Assembly: GCF_964204645.1 (NCBI RefSeq) | Contig: NC_134030.1 | Location: 3,821,855 to 3,885,854, forward strand | Source: Tubulanus polymorphus | Taxonomy: Eukaryota; Nemertea; Palaeonemertea; Tubulaniformes; Tubulanidae | Direction: 5' to 3' | Length of the DNA: 64,000 nucleotides | Part shown: one piece after another, positions 1 through 12,050 of the stretch | How the letters are laid out: every line of letters begins with the position of its first letter | How positions within the stretch are numbered: position 1 is the first letter of the stretch | Notes under the pieces: generated by a model | The model's database searches: none | Seen by the model: the letters and a program-made list of their open reading frames with translations, nothing else | Told to the model about the DNA's origin: nothing | Program-made: the position numbers and the translations under genes

Positions 1-102
1 CAAATTAGAATCAAATAAAGCGTTCATAACGTTTTTATCTATTTTCAAAAAGGTTGGGGCTATAGAACCGTCTTATCATAAATAATCAGTTATAAAACTT
101 AC

Positions 103-3100
103 CCAGATTCCAATTCTATCAGATATTGAAACGATGATACACCAGGACTCGGGGTAAGCAAAGGTTCCAGGCCGGTATGATTGGTCGTCAAAATATTATG
201 TGAACCAGCTGTAAATAGGAAATGATAAAGTATTCGATATTTTGCAATCACGATATTTGTATGAATTAATGCGCATTTACCTAAGAACAGGGTCCAATCT
301 CCGCCGTAACGATACATGTCGCAGTAAACACGTGTCCAACCGATTGTTGCGTTTTCCAGCCAATAGTATCCTGTAGATATCGCGAATCTATCTTTGAACA
401 TTCTATAGACATCCGAACACTTCTGAGGTACTAATGTGAAGATCAAACATGAAGATCAGATTCAGAATGTACCTTTATTCTCCTGGGTCCAGTTCCACAG
501 TTCTGAGTTAAGATTTGACCCTGGGTTAAGACATTGAAAATGAACTAACTTTAACTCAGAGTTAACTCTCTCACAACTGTGGAACTGGACCCTGTAGTTT
601 ATACTTCAACAAATAAACCGAAGTCTCTATTTTACTCATGAACTTTTTGTTTTGTTTCTTACACTTTCTGTCTTCAATGAGTCTCCATTTAACGCCTGTA
701 ACACTACCCGTTCCAACCATTTTAGACACTGGATTCGTCCCAGTCACGATTGCTCGATTGGCTACGTCAAACCATGGTAACGCGTCATCCGGCCATTGCT
801 CGTAATTGTTCACTTGAGATTTTGATATTGAAACTTGCGGGTCGGCACTCGTGCGTACAATCTTTAACATATTTGATGCGGAAAACTGTGAAATTATTTT
901 CTCACCATCTTTCAAACCTGAGATTGTGTACTGCAAATAAAGCATTGATTTATTCAATTGACTTTCTCATGATTAACGGAATTGTTTGAATAATTGTTTT
1001 TCTTATCAATGTAAAATCCAACCTGAAATGTTCCCTCGTTGCCACCATACTTAATATCATCTGCCATCATGAATATTGAATAATCACCCTCGGCCGACAT
1101 TGTTGGATAATCGAATATTTTCTTTATTTCTGCCCAAGGTGAAGTTGTCTCTGCCGCCAGTATCAGGGTACTCGCTGACTTCTGACGCCTTGAAATTCGA
1201 CAGTGTACCGCCACATTTCGCCCACGAATTTGGACATTTTGCGCACTCGTCTCGAAATTGTGCGCTACTCTGCCGTTGAGTGCCATATTGGTAATGAAAA
1301 TATCGTTACAGGATGATGGATATTCTAAAGAGATTGCCACTATATGATTATAATTTTGACAGTTCATCTCGTTGGTTTTTCTCTTCACGGTTGAAATTAC
1401 CTGAAATCTGTTTTTCTCTTATCCAAATATGAACCCGGTATCTGCTGGGCACTAGCAACTTTGTACCTAAGTACAACTTGTTTTGTACGACGCGTAACAT
1501 TCTCAAATCAATGTTAGCAAAAGTTGATCGAAATTCATCAGACATGTAAACAACTTCAATCGAACCTTGATTGTCGAAAACGCTGTTCATACCATACGAA
1601 GTGCTAGCTTTCGCTATCAGAAACTGTTCGGTATTCAATTCAATACGAAACTGTAAAAGCCATTAGTTAGAACACATTTTGGAACTGCTCGAAAAAATGA
1701 CTGATAGCAAGATTAATTAAATGTACGAGAGCTTAGCTCACCCACCTCAAACTCATTCCCACAACCACTAGCAATGATTTCTTTAGATAACCCCAATATG
1801 GAATATTTATCGGTGATAGTGACTGTCCCGGTGTTGGCGAAAGCTGCCGCGTTCTGCCATTCTTGAGTCGGTGGCGCCGACAAAACCAACGTCCACCCAC
1901 CGCCGTGACGTTTCATGTCACAAATCACCCGATGGATGTTACCGTCGACTGTGATCTGGTAAAATCCATCGCGCGGGTGCTGGTCTAAGTACGAGCGCGT
2001 CATGAAATCGTTACAAGATGTGTATATCGAGCCTTCGAGAAGAAAACAGGCGCAAAATGATTAAAATCGGACTGAATTTCAGTTTTAACTAATCTGGTCG
2101 AAATTATATGTATCAATCGCGTCAAATCAATCGATACGTTTGTTTACGCGCGAGCCATTTGATATATCGTATGTACCTGTTCCGGGTGATGGTGGCGGAT
2201 ATCCGATCGTTGCAGCGATCTTTCGCGGTAGATCTCTCGTCAAAGTTGGACTTGACAATTCGAATGATCTCCATGTAATACCGTAATCATAAGCAGCAAT
2301 ATTTAATTCCAACTAAACGTGGAATCAACAGAACGAATCATAAATAATCAGAATCCGTTATTTGGCAAAATCGGCGCAAACTTTGCCGGAAATAGAATTC
2401 GACATAGATTATTTCTAAATTCAAATAAGACTTCGATCAATTTGAATTCACATTTAAAACCGATACATTACATACATACCGACGTAAGAGACAATGCGAT
2501 ACTGCTCGTTACTTTCACCGATGAAATATATTCGAACTCCACTGGACATCGGAAATAAACAACCCTATAAACAATTACGAACGAAGTTCCTTTATTACAA
2601 ACGACTCAAATAGATACACAATAACACGCGTGAAAAGATATATGAAAAGGGGACGGAGTTTCGTGAAAAATCGAACTAATTTCGGCTTAGGTTTACTCAA
2701 ATTAGCGATCGTTTGAAAGCTAAGTTTCTATTTTCATTGTGTCAATACGGAGCGACGTAAAATATGAGATTTAGAATAAATTAAAAAAATCATCATAAAT
2801 GACATATATAAAGACCCCTAGTGACCCAATGGCTGTGAACACATTGGCTGTAGCATGAAAGTTTTTTTTTTGTGGAGCTGGAGGACTCGGACACATACTG
2901 GACCTAGGTTCTGTGTTCATTTGGAATGGCGATTCGATCGACAACCATAAACTGTCTCGATTTTGCTATCGTTGTGACTTTCACGTCGAATGATTCCCGA
3001 TAAAACCAGAGAGATAATGATCGTTTTGAATGATTGCAAAAATGAATTATTCAGGTAAAACGCGCTATTGCCCGTTACTGTACTCCAGTTATGAGGTTGA

Positions 3101-4479
3101 CAACCATAAACTCGATTTTAATAATTTAGTATAAACTGTTTAATAGTGAGGAAATAAACACTCCAATGCACTCAAATTGATTGAATTTGACTGTCGGGTA
3201 GCCTGAAACTCAATCTGACTGTCTTATTGATATACATGTAACAGCGCACCATGTCAAGTTCATTAATGATACCCCTTGCTCCGTGAGAATAAAACACCGA
3301 ACTAGATTTGCAGCAAAATTTTTAATAACACGTATGCATCTAACACGTATGCGTATAGGAAACCCAGACGGACTGAATCGCCACGAGGTTACTCAGTGGG
3401 CGGAGTTCAACAAGTGATAAGAAACGTGTTTGGAACACGTGATAAATAAACTACGCTGGCTCTCATAAAACATTTTATCTCCTAACGTAAATAAAATTCC
3501 TATTGGGAAACAATTGATTTATCGTTATTACAAATGTAATAAGTCTATTATTTAATAAGTTCATGATTTTCAGTTGACAAAAATATATTACCGGGCAACA
3601 TTCACAGTAGAACCTTATCTTGGAGTTTGAATTTTCTAATTTTACTTTTCATAATAGAAATCATATCAATATATATATGTATGTTAAAGGGTACGGTTAG
3701 AAAATGTTCACTAATGATTCGCAAATTTTCAGTTAGATTCGTCATCAGATGAAGAGGTTAATTCATTAATCACTTCCATCTCGGAAGTTACCGCACTCGA
3801 ATGGCGTATCAGATCGTACCGAAAAGTATGATTTTACCCACGAGATTCAACATTTTCTGATCTCTGATTTCGGCCTCTTTCATATCTCCGTGGAACTTTT
3901 ATGTATATAACATACCATTCAAGTTGTCCTGCTGACGTTACACTAATCGGGCTCGTTGGTATATGACAGCATAATCTAGGATAAGATGTGTGTATAGTGA
4001 ACTCCATTTCAAATGATGGTAGCGCCGGTAGTGACGGCGCACTTGTCAACGTACCCCTCATCTTGTTGATGTGGGCATCTGGAAACATAGATAGACGGAA
4101 GTAAAGAACAATTCTAAATTCTAAAGAAGATGCTCTAAATTCGCTCAATGCAAGACTTGAATAGATTCGCAGAAGGCAGCAAACGTGGTTTGATGTAAAA
4201 CTGACATGGTTGATTTACCCGCACTATCGGTTGCAAACATTTCGGCTTCGATCTTACAAACATCAGGAGTGGTATCAACGCTTGCTGCGAGAATTGTTTG
4301 GATGACCTACACATTCACAAAATTTATGCAATCATTTTGCGTCCAAAAAGAATATTCGTGGTAGAATCAGTATTAACGGTGATGATACATTTATAAAATC
4401 TATCCAGAAACACAGGAGTGAATAATAAATTTACCGTAATAAATACTAATATCCTCTTCTTAAATACGTCAAAATTCAT
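103..4479 (-). CDS. Secreted tandem fibrinogen-like (FReD-like) protein, 3' end outside window
   Basis: Probably a secreted recognition or adhesion protein. Exons from high to low: 4479-4435, 4306-4219, 4078-3838, 2541-2472 (tentative), 2312-2177, 2032-1746, 1650-1401, 1324-1023, 930-636, 430-281, 208-103; the last ends at a GTAAGT donor and the gene continues past the left edge. The start (MNFDVFKKRILVFIT) plus VIQTILAAS in exon 2 makes a signal peptide. Three tandem units follow, each opening with a Cys-Asn-Asp or Cys-Ser-Asp motif. Unit 1 has VICDMKRHGGGWTLVL and then DKYSILG, the usual start of an invertebrate fibrinogen C-terminal-like domain; unit 3 has VYCDMYRYGGDWTLF. Unit 2 (exons 1324-1023 and 930-636) keeps DYSIFMMADDIK but its CDM-GGW segment has degenerated to VHCRISRRQ. 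The junction of the tentative exon with 2312 needs a weak TAT|GTAATG donor, so an exon there may be wrong or missing, and the 4479-3838 exons could belong to a separate gene. Ligand unknown. Confidence 0.7.
485..592. repeat. MITE-like inverted-repeat element, family 1 copy a
   Basis: 108 bp with matching ends: GGGTCCAGTTCCACAG on the left and its reverse complement CTGTGGAACTGGACCC on the right. Internal AACTCAGAGTTAACTC segments also pair. It lies in an intron of the fibrinogen-like gene; reading through the preceding exon runs into it. Related copies are near 6.9, 10.5, 12.4, 42.0 and 48.9 kb. Confidence 0.8.
2545..3837. other. Intron or spacer, no further exon recognised
   Basis: AT-rich sequence between tentative exons of the fibrinogen-like gene. 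It contains a microsatellite-like TATATATATG run near 3670 and no reading frame with convincing splice sites. At 3735-3830 on the minus strand there is a short open frame ending in an acidic Ser-Asp-Glu tail, but it follows an in-frame TAA and was not used. Confidence 0.4.
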
Positions 4480-4979
4480 ATCGAACGATTCCGTGTTACT
4501 GGGCTATTGGATTTCCGAAATTTGGAGCCGTTAAGAAATTAAAAGCTGTTCATCGCCCACATTTTGTTCAATACCGGTTGATGATTTGGCTGCGAATCAG
4601 CCGTATCCGCGCGACCGAAGATGATTCAGAACGCGCTGCTGCTGATGATCAATGGTTTCATTATCGCGCTAAACATTATATCTATATGAATGATTGGATT
4701 ATATCATATCAAATAAAAACTGAAAGTATAATGAATTCCAGAAATCTATTGAAAATGGGAAATATGGGGATAAGTCGTTTGTTCATTTAATGATCGTTCG
4801 TCCCCGTGTATGATATATGAATAAGGCTACCGAATACAGTGCCTTCGTTTCTATGTCCTATTAGAAATTAAGGGGCGAAAGTGTTGCTCCCTTTTCGGTG
4901 AAACAGGGCACCTTCAAAATCGCTGGTAATGGGCCCGATAAGACCTTCTTGTAATTAGAGAATGACACGGTATTGTTTG

Positions 4980-5130
4980 TGAATAGACCACCTGACCCCT
5001 CGCCACACAGTGTCACTGAACAGACAAACTTCCCACCAATGACCATCGCCGCGGCTCAGTCATGTAGTCTTAAACGTGGTGTTTCCAATGCTGATGGTCT
5101 CGAGTTCGAGTCCGCGCGGAAAGACTATCA
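4980..5130 (+). repeat. tRNA-like (SINE-type) relic
   Basis: A B-box-like GAGTTCGAGTCCGCG near 5100-5117 follows an A-box-like CGGCTCAGTCATG near 5053-5065 at about tRNA spacing. No clean acceptor stem can be paired, so this is read as a degenerate pol III-derived repeat and not a tRNA gene. Confidence 0.4.
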
Positions 5131-5221
5131 TAACAGTTCAGGATTCAGTATTCGTCTTGGTCGCATTAAAATGCTGTTTTTAAATCTCTTTTTGAATAAT
5201 ATACGGTCTAGTTTTATCTAA

Positions 5222-6575
5222 GCGACGCTCCGAAGCGTAAAAGCTTTTGGAATAGATAAGAGAACTGTCTAGCGAACTGTCATGACTACGGGCTTTGTGC
5301 CATATTTCAAGATTTAAATTTCAAGAGTGCTACTATGTGGTTCATCGTGAGAAATTGTCGTTTAAGTAGGAGTAATTTAGGTCATTTCAACGCAATGAAT
5401 TCACGTATATAATGAACATACGAATTTACCCGTCTAAACGTATTCAGTTTCAATACGATGCGTCAATGCTTCACGTTGTTATTATCTACGTATCTGAATA
5501 ATTTATACAGAAGTTCAACCTATGCCGATAGAATCGGTACATCGATCTAAAATAACAACCATTGTCTATCCACATCAGAAAATTAGCTGAACCGACATAA
5601 AAGAAAAGTCCAATAAATAAACAATGAGATGAGCTAAAAACAGGCTATTAAATGAAATAAAAAGATTTTGCTCGAATTTGTGTTAACTTCGCCCGGACAG
5701 ATATACAAAACGCTTATACAATGTATATATGAGTTTCCTTTCCCCTGTCTGAACAGAATTATACACTACAAAATCCTATCATTATTTTTAACAGTAAACA
5801 CCCCATTTCATTTCAGTTAGTGTCGATATTTCAATGGTCACTTGCGCGAAAAAACGAAGTTTAAAGATCATTATTGTATAAGCAACGACATAAAAACCAA
5901 TACGCTTCAACCATTGGCGCTTCAATATAACCCAAGCAGATACCTGAAACAATCATGTATAATTTGTATAATTGCAAACAAAGTTTCCAATATGCTAGAT
6001 TCCCCAGCGGTATTTGCCAATCTATTTGTTATAATGAATTTCACTATAGAGGCCAACGGGGAAACAGGGAACAACATTCATTGCAAATGAAGTCGCAGGC
6101 CAAGTGAAAAAAGTCATCCATCAGTAGGTAGAGGACTTATCACCTAGTAAGCATTTATATTTTGAAAATTGCCGGAACGTAGTTACTGAGATCAGATGCC
6201 ATGAAAAGTCACTAAAATAAGTCTAAATTTTCGAGATCTTCTGGAGAGAACCTCAAACAGACCCTATAACGGTCTTCGCACCACGCCGGGTATAAAGTAT
6301 AGTTGGCCTATTTTTCTGCTCAGCCCTTACAAGAAATCCTAGATCCACCAGTGGCCAGAAGGGCTTAAAATTTCATAGTTCATGTGACGTAAACATCTAT
6401 ATGCCCAAATAGTACTTTTTCTGACCAACTTGGACAATATCCAATCACGCATTTGCTAAATTCAGGCTTCGCTTAATACGGAAAATCTTGGTCCTAGTTT
6501 GGTGATGTTTACTGTATCTTGAGAGATAATCCTTCAAACCAAACCCAAAACAACCGATTCTTTTAATCAGCAAAA
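5222..6575. other. Intergenic stretch, no supported gene
   Basis: AT-rich, with only short frames lacking splice-site or family support. The plus-strand frame at 5842-6090 has no recognisable motif. Confidence 0.4.
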
Positions 6576-7324
6576 GTCCCGAGGTGCTTTATTTATGAAC
6601 GCAATCACTCAACATTGATAGAAAAATCGTACAAGAATATATTACGCATAGAATGACGATCAATACTGTATTCATCAGACAGTGCATAAATTATAAATCA
6701 TAAATACAAAAAACAAAACAAAAAAAACACGTGTTAGCGGTTTACAATTCGTTAGTGCCACTATCATGAACAAATTTACAATACGAATGTAAAAAACACG
6801 ATTTCAGGCAAAAATAATGAATAAACACAAATTTTCAAATGGAATAGAACAAAAACAATGAGGGTCCCTTGAAGAGCGATGCCGAAACATCGCGTCATTT
6901 TATTTCAATTTGACCCCTATTTTCTAAATTTTCTATTTTGTAACTCAAGAGTGAAATCTTAACTCGGAATTGTGGAACCGGATCCAGACTATTTACTAAC
7001 GAACACTAGTAGCGAACGTAGACCTACATAGAGATGTAGCAAAATCTGATTTCAAAATACGACATAAAACGTTGTGCTTTATATTTTGGCAATCATTGTT
7101 TAATACTGATCGAAATAGTCTCCACAGTCAGTTGTGTTGGTGCAACCCACCGCGGAGAAAGTATCTCTGCAAAATCAGCATGTCTCAGGGTTTCACCCTA
7201 AGCCAGGACTAGATGTGAGTAAGTAAACTTCAGTAAAAAACATAATTCTCATGGCTCATTTATATATACGAAACCATAAGGGTTATCTATAATCATTTAC
7301 AAACTATTCACAGATGTACAAACA

Positions 7325-7420
7325 AAATATCCGCCCTCGGCAGGGATTCAAACCTGATGGCATCGCCACACTCAGCTACAGCACGAAACCCTGCCACACT
7401 AGGGGCAAATTTCACAAATA
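7325..7420 (-). repeat. tRNA-derived SINE-like repeat (copy 1)
   Basis: On the minus strand a TAGCTGAGTGTGG A box is followed by a CAGGTTTGAATCCCTGCC B box. The segment GATGCCATCAGGTT-GAATCCCTGCCG is shared with the plus-strand copy at 7805-7885, so this is a dispersed repeat family, not a tRNA gene. Confidence 0.6.
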
Positions 7421-7804
7421 AACTGCACACTGAATAAAGCATCATGGACCCAGTAGGATCAACTGAATACATCTAACTTTTGAGCACAAAAATAGTTTTG
7501 TTCAGGGATTTGCAATAACGTACTCTATAAAGATGAAATCTTGGTGCACAACATCCCGGTGTAGTAAGCATGGTCAAATATGGTATTTCTCCATAACTCG
7601 CTAGCCCCTGGATAAACACGTCAATAAATACTAAGTTTGTTCTATAAGTATGTTCTTGATAATGATGTCACTGTGAAAACCCTTCAGCATCCAACATTGA
7701 ACATGGACACTAAAGGGCTTTTCCAGTGGACGTCAAAATCAAGAAAGGTCAATCATCGATTAATAGATTTAAGATAACGACATCATCTAAGTTTTGCCTT
7801 GGGC

Positions 7805-7885
7805 TATTCAAGCAAGGTTTCATACCGTTGTGAGTCGCGATGCCATCAGGTTCGAATCCCTGCCGCGCAGGATGCAACAATATAT
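7805..7885 (+). repeat. tRNA-derived SINE-like repeat (copy 2)
   Basis: Contains a perfect B box GGTTCGAATCC within CATCAGGTTCGAATCCCTGC, and shares a core with the minus-strand copy 400 bp away. The two copies form an inverted pair. The A-box half is diverged (GTTGTGAGTCGCGATG). Confidence 0.6.
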
Positions 7886-8011
7886 TATTCATCATTAAGA
7901 AATCTTTCTATTCATGGAAAACTGGAACTGTGAAAGATACCGCATGGTCCCGAAACTACAAATGCGGCGAGAATACCGGTGTCCCGAAGTCTCGCACATT
8001 GCAATATCGTT

Positions 8012-11000
8012 TTAAATGATGTGATCATCCGCTATCGAACGCTGTCCTTTCAGAAATAAACGCCAATTTCTAAGCACGCCGTAATTGTGCGAATTTCTGA
8101 ACGCGAAAAACTGACATTTCGTCGTGTGATTGTTACGAGCTCGGTGGTGTTCCTGTTGCGTAATGTTCTGACTGATGAATATTGACTGGATGATAACACC
8201 GCAAAGCACCACTGCGGTTCCAATGATCGCGTACACTATTCCGACAAATGCAGACGCAAATCTGTAAAGATGAGCAAATCGATTATGTTACAGTTAAAGT
8301 CGTCATATCATTTAAGTTGTCCCTTAAAAGTCCCAACATCTCCTTCAAGAGTCACAACTTAAATATTATAGCGAAATTCTGATCCAGTATCTTAGTGCAA
8401 TTCAGGATCCAGTTAATTACTATATTTCAAGAGAATCCTGATCCAGTATCTTAGTGCAATTCAGGATCCAGTTAATTACTTTATTTCAAGAGAATCCTGA
8501 TCCAGTATCTTAGTGCAATTCAGGATCCAGTTAATTACTATATTTCTAGAGAATTCTGATCCAGTATCTTAGTGCAATTCAGGATCCAGTTAATTACTAT
8601 ACTTCAAGAGAATCCTGATCCACCGAGACTCACCGTATATCTGCGTATAAGAACCGACAGTCGTTGGCGTAGAGAAACCAACCATTGTACATCTCTGGAG
8701 TGCAAATAGACGTCAGCGATATGTGAGATCCGTAAATACCGAGTATTACACATAAAACCATACAGAAATAGAATGAGCGATGATTATGTTCACCTATACA
8801 ACAATCCAACCTGCAATAAAAAATACATACCATCATTCCCAGATAGAAGTAAAACAGAATAGAGAACGATTCTTTTTTCAAATGAACAAAGCTTTTTCAC
8901 GGAATACAAACCATATACAATGATGATCGCGTACATTTACGCATACATTACAGACTGTACAATGACTAGACCGTAGTTTCTTCAGGCGTTTACAGTCGTC
9001 GCACCAATTAGCCGGGTTACCGTCTAAAAATCAAGAAAACACTGGTATCCGTCAGTCTATCGATTGCACAGATAGTTTACAATATAACTGGGCTTCGCTA
9101 TTGAACATAAAATGGGAGGCAGTTGCTTGAATTTTGGTTTACATGTACCACTACATTTACAATCCAGTTTTAATCATCACTATCAACTGCTTAACTTAAC
9201 CAAACTTTCCAGCAACAGGTCCCGACAGGGGGGCTTATTACATGGTGGAGTCTTAAGTCAAAGATTTATAAAAGAAGCCTGTAACAAGCCCCTGTGCGCC
9301 CCGGGGCTGCTATCAATTCTACCTTTAATCGGCCTCGAGTCAATACCATTACTGTTGTGGAAGCGTTTAATACTTTCAGCGTTTTCATGATTGATTTCAC
9401 TGCTGCCATCATCGTCATCATCGCTTTCATCTTCGACAGTCACCTTCATCACCTCCTCGCCGTCGTCGCCCGAATACATCACGCTGTGAAACTTACGACC
9501 GGTACGCGTCGCGCCGGCCGCTGATTGGACGGATGAAGCGCTGCGCTCGTATTTCAACGCGCTCGTCTTACACAAATACACGCAGTATAAAATGGCGCCG
9601 GCCAGCGTGACGCAGATTAAATTCTCCCAGAGTAAAATCTCGCGCAACGCGACAATCACAGTCTCGAATACGTACAGCATACAGAACACCGACGTCATAC
9701 CCCACGAGAAGAAGAACTTCGTACGATACGTTTTGAACCGGCGTTTCCACGTCGAGTGAACGAGCGCGACGAGCGACGTCGCGAACGCCATAACGAACAC
9801 CGATAACCACGGCCCGTATGCGGCGATCATCCACAGGGTCGGCACGAGAACAACCGGAATTAGAACGTCGAATCGCACTTTAACGGCGCCGGTTCCGAAA
9901 CACATCGGAAACCGGCAGCGATCGACTACAGCATCGATTATACCGTTCATCGTACCCGGCGACACACTCCGACACGTTATAAATCTGCAAGAGAAAACAA
10001 CGTTATAATTCAAAAGCACCTCAGAATCAAATACAAATATCAATATACCCTATACAGGGTTCTTACAGATCAGGGAATCCAAAAAAGACCCTTGATAAAA
10101 GCTCCCCTTTTTGAATTGAAACGTATCCTCAGTGGGGGTTGTTTCCTCTCTCTTATGCCACTCATTACTAGCAAGAACAAGAAACCAAAAACTCAAATAC
10201 CCTGACTTTCAAGAATCGATTATGTTACAGATACAGAGAAGGATAACCTGAATTCCCCGACCTGTAAGAACCCTGTATTGTCTTAAACTTTGGATGAAAG
10301 TTTGTCGGGACATCTGAGTTCGTTATTATGAGGTTGCACTGAATTTGAAACAGTCGGATGCTCTATGGCACTTACAATAAAATATACATTTGAACGAAAT
10401 ATTCCAGCTACTTAAAATTATATTTCTAGCCTTCTAACTAAAAACATTTAATGGCTAGGACCCATTTCCACAGAGTAGAGTTTTGACTCAAGAGTTATAA
10501 ATTTCGACTCATTTCAACTCACAACTGAGGAACTGGATCAAGGGGTCAGTAGCTCAAAAGTTGGGTAGGGTTGACAAATACTATGCTCACAATGCAATTG
10601 TTCCACCAGTTTACTCCAAATGTCTTTTGAGCCACTGGCTCTTAAAGCTTGCAAGAATTTCTTAAAAAGAATCAGTAATTTTGGGTAAAACATTCCACAA
10701 AACAAGTATGAATACACAAATCATCAAAAGCTGCGAAATTTTACATACTACTTTCGAGTAAGGTCTGCCCCCAATGGAATTTGAAAACTGAAATTTCTTA
10801 AATATTCATAATGAAAGCAGGAATGAAAGTAATTCTCATGCAAAGACAATGTGTGTGTAGCATACCTGAAAATTATAGAAACCCAATTACTGATTTGTAG
10901 AATCACAAAGCACATCTTTCCCTAAAATTAGTAAGATGTGGTTTAGGATAATAAATTCAGAACAGGCTTTACTGTGCACCTGTCTGACGTACCTGTCAAC

Positions 11001-11183
11001 TGCCAGGTCTAACGCTTCACAGTCACAGCAACAAGTCAGAATATGACTCTTCTCTCCACGCTCATTGACGTATTCACAACAGCACAACAATTCATCATCT
11101 TTTACAGCAAAAAATCGCTCCTGAAGCGTCAAAGCTCGACCATATTTGTGCCGCATTAATCCTGAGAAATTGAAACGGAACAT
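8012..11183 (-). CDS. zdhhc23: ZDHHC23-like palmitoyltransferase (DHHC family)
   Basis: Transfers palmitate to cysteines of target proteins; an integral membrane enzyme. Coding exons: 11183-10993, 9984-9323, 9023-8912, 8810-8634, 8261-8012, giving 463 residues (human ZDHHC23 is about 409), all in phase. The N-terminal exon has CCCEYVNERGEKSH followed by CCCDCEALDLAVDR, the cysteine cluster specific to ZDHHC23. Several hydrophobic helices lie at about residues 96-195. The cysteine-rich domain runs from WCDDC to the catalytic DHHC (about 317-320) and is followed by IWLDCCIGEHNHRSFYF. More membrane helices come next, then the C-terminal GVLRNWRLFLKG that matches the ZDHHC23 tail. The cytosolic loop before the cysteine-rich domain carries a very acidic run (ESDDDDDGSS). 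Chosen start: the first in-frame ATG ahead of the conserved cysteines. Human ZDHHC23 is known as an nNOS-interacting protein; conservation of that role is not shown here. Confidence 0.95.
8381..8622. repeat. 59-bp minisatellite in intron 4 of the ZDHHC23-like gene
   Basis: The start GATCCAGTATCTTAGTGC recurs at 8381, 8440, 8499 and 8558, exactly 59 bp apart, and a fifth partial unit begins at 8617. Copies are nearly identical. Each unit holds GATCC twice, as GATCCAGTATC and GGATCCAGTTAATTAC. The array ends a few bases before the intron's 5' splice site at 8633. Confidence 0.95.
10458..10540. repeat. MITE-like element, family 1 copy b
   Basis: Left end GGACCCATTTCCACAG and right end CTGAGGAACTGGATC are imperfect inverted repeats of the family seen at 485-592, with GTTTTGACTC-type sub-repeats inside. 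It lies in intron 1 of the ZDHHC23-like gene. Confidence 0.65.
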
Positions 11184-12050
11184 GTGGTACCAGATATTTT
11201 GATTTACTTGACATTAACCTCGCTAGTAAACCTGAGTATTTCAAATATATTCAATTTAAGAACGGATTTATTGATGGTTCGAGGGAATTTGTCCTACTTA
11301 CTGTGTGAATTACTGATAAATGGGGGTAAAATACTAGATAGAATATCAAAAATATTTGACAGTGAGAATCGCCTGAAACGCCGTCTAGCGACAAATATGG
11401 ACCGGCGTGCAGGTTATGTCAGTTCTTGACCATCTCGTGCTGCCGCTATATATAACATTGACGGTGATTATGTGAACCAGGGAAGTGTGTGAACTAAGTG
11501 GACAAAACGATATTCCTTCTGTGGCACGCGACGAGTTAGTTCAACATTTGATTTTAATCTTAACTGTTATACGCACAAAATAGCCTTTCTATTAGGCAGT
11601 AACGACCGTGAAATCATGAAGTTCAACAGTTTATTTCTGTTTTTTGTATAAGAAACTTGAAATTGTTTGGTGTACTATACCGATTGAATACTCTGTATTT
11701 TTCATTGTTTTGTAACTTGTAATTATTTTCGTTCCTTTGTATCCCATTTTCTTTCTGTTTGTATCTTTATTGTAAACTAATTCGATAATGTTATGTTCGT
11801 TAAGGAGCAATAAAGTTTGCACCGTCTCGTAACGGTCAAGATCTGCTACCACTGGTGGTGGGCGGCTGGCTACAGAAAAACTGGAATTCTTGAAACAACG
11901 ACACTACGAACTTTAACATAACGGGATGCACGATAAAACAGAATAGAATACTTAGAAATATTTGGAAATTTATTTCAGTTAAAATTCACAAGAGAAGCGC
12001 CGTTGAAAACATTTTTGGACACTACCATTCAAAGAAAGTGGACCCTGAAA
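11184..12050. other. Spacer between two minus-strand genes
   Basis: Holds the upstream region of the ZDHHC23-like gene and the 3' UTR of the M13 peptidase. Minus-strand AATAAA motifs near 11965 and 11768 are candidate polyadenylation signals for the peptidase. No coding exon recognised. Confidence 0.45.

Larger units (their letters stand above)
6576..8011 (-). other. Probable 3' UTR of the ZDHHC23-like gene
   Basis: No coding potential on either strand downstream of the palmitoyltransferase stop codon. A minus-strand AATAAA (TTTATT at about 6589-6594) could be its polyadenylation signal, giving a 1.4-kb 3' UTR; this is inference. The stretch holds a partial family 1 MITE end at 6942-6985 and two SINE-like tRNA relics in opposite orientation. 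Confidence 0.35.

Noticed and set aside
3735-3835. C-terminal exon ending in an acidic SSSDDESN tail
   Set aside because: The frame is directly preceded by an in-frame TAA after the previous exon, and no acceptor of matching phase was seen.
8381-8622. CRISPR-like array
   Set aside because: Units are contiguous with no unique spacers and lie in an animal intron; it is a minisatellite.
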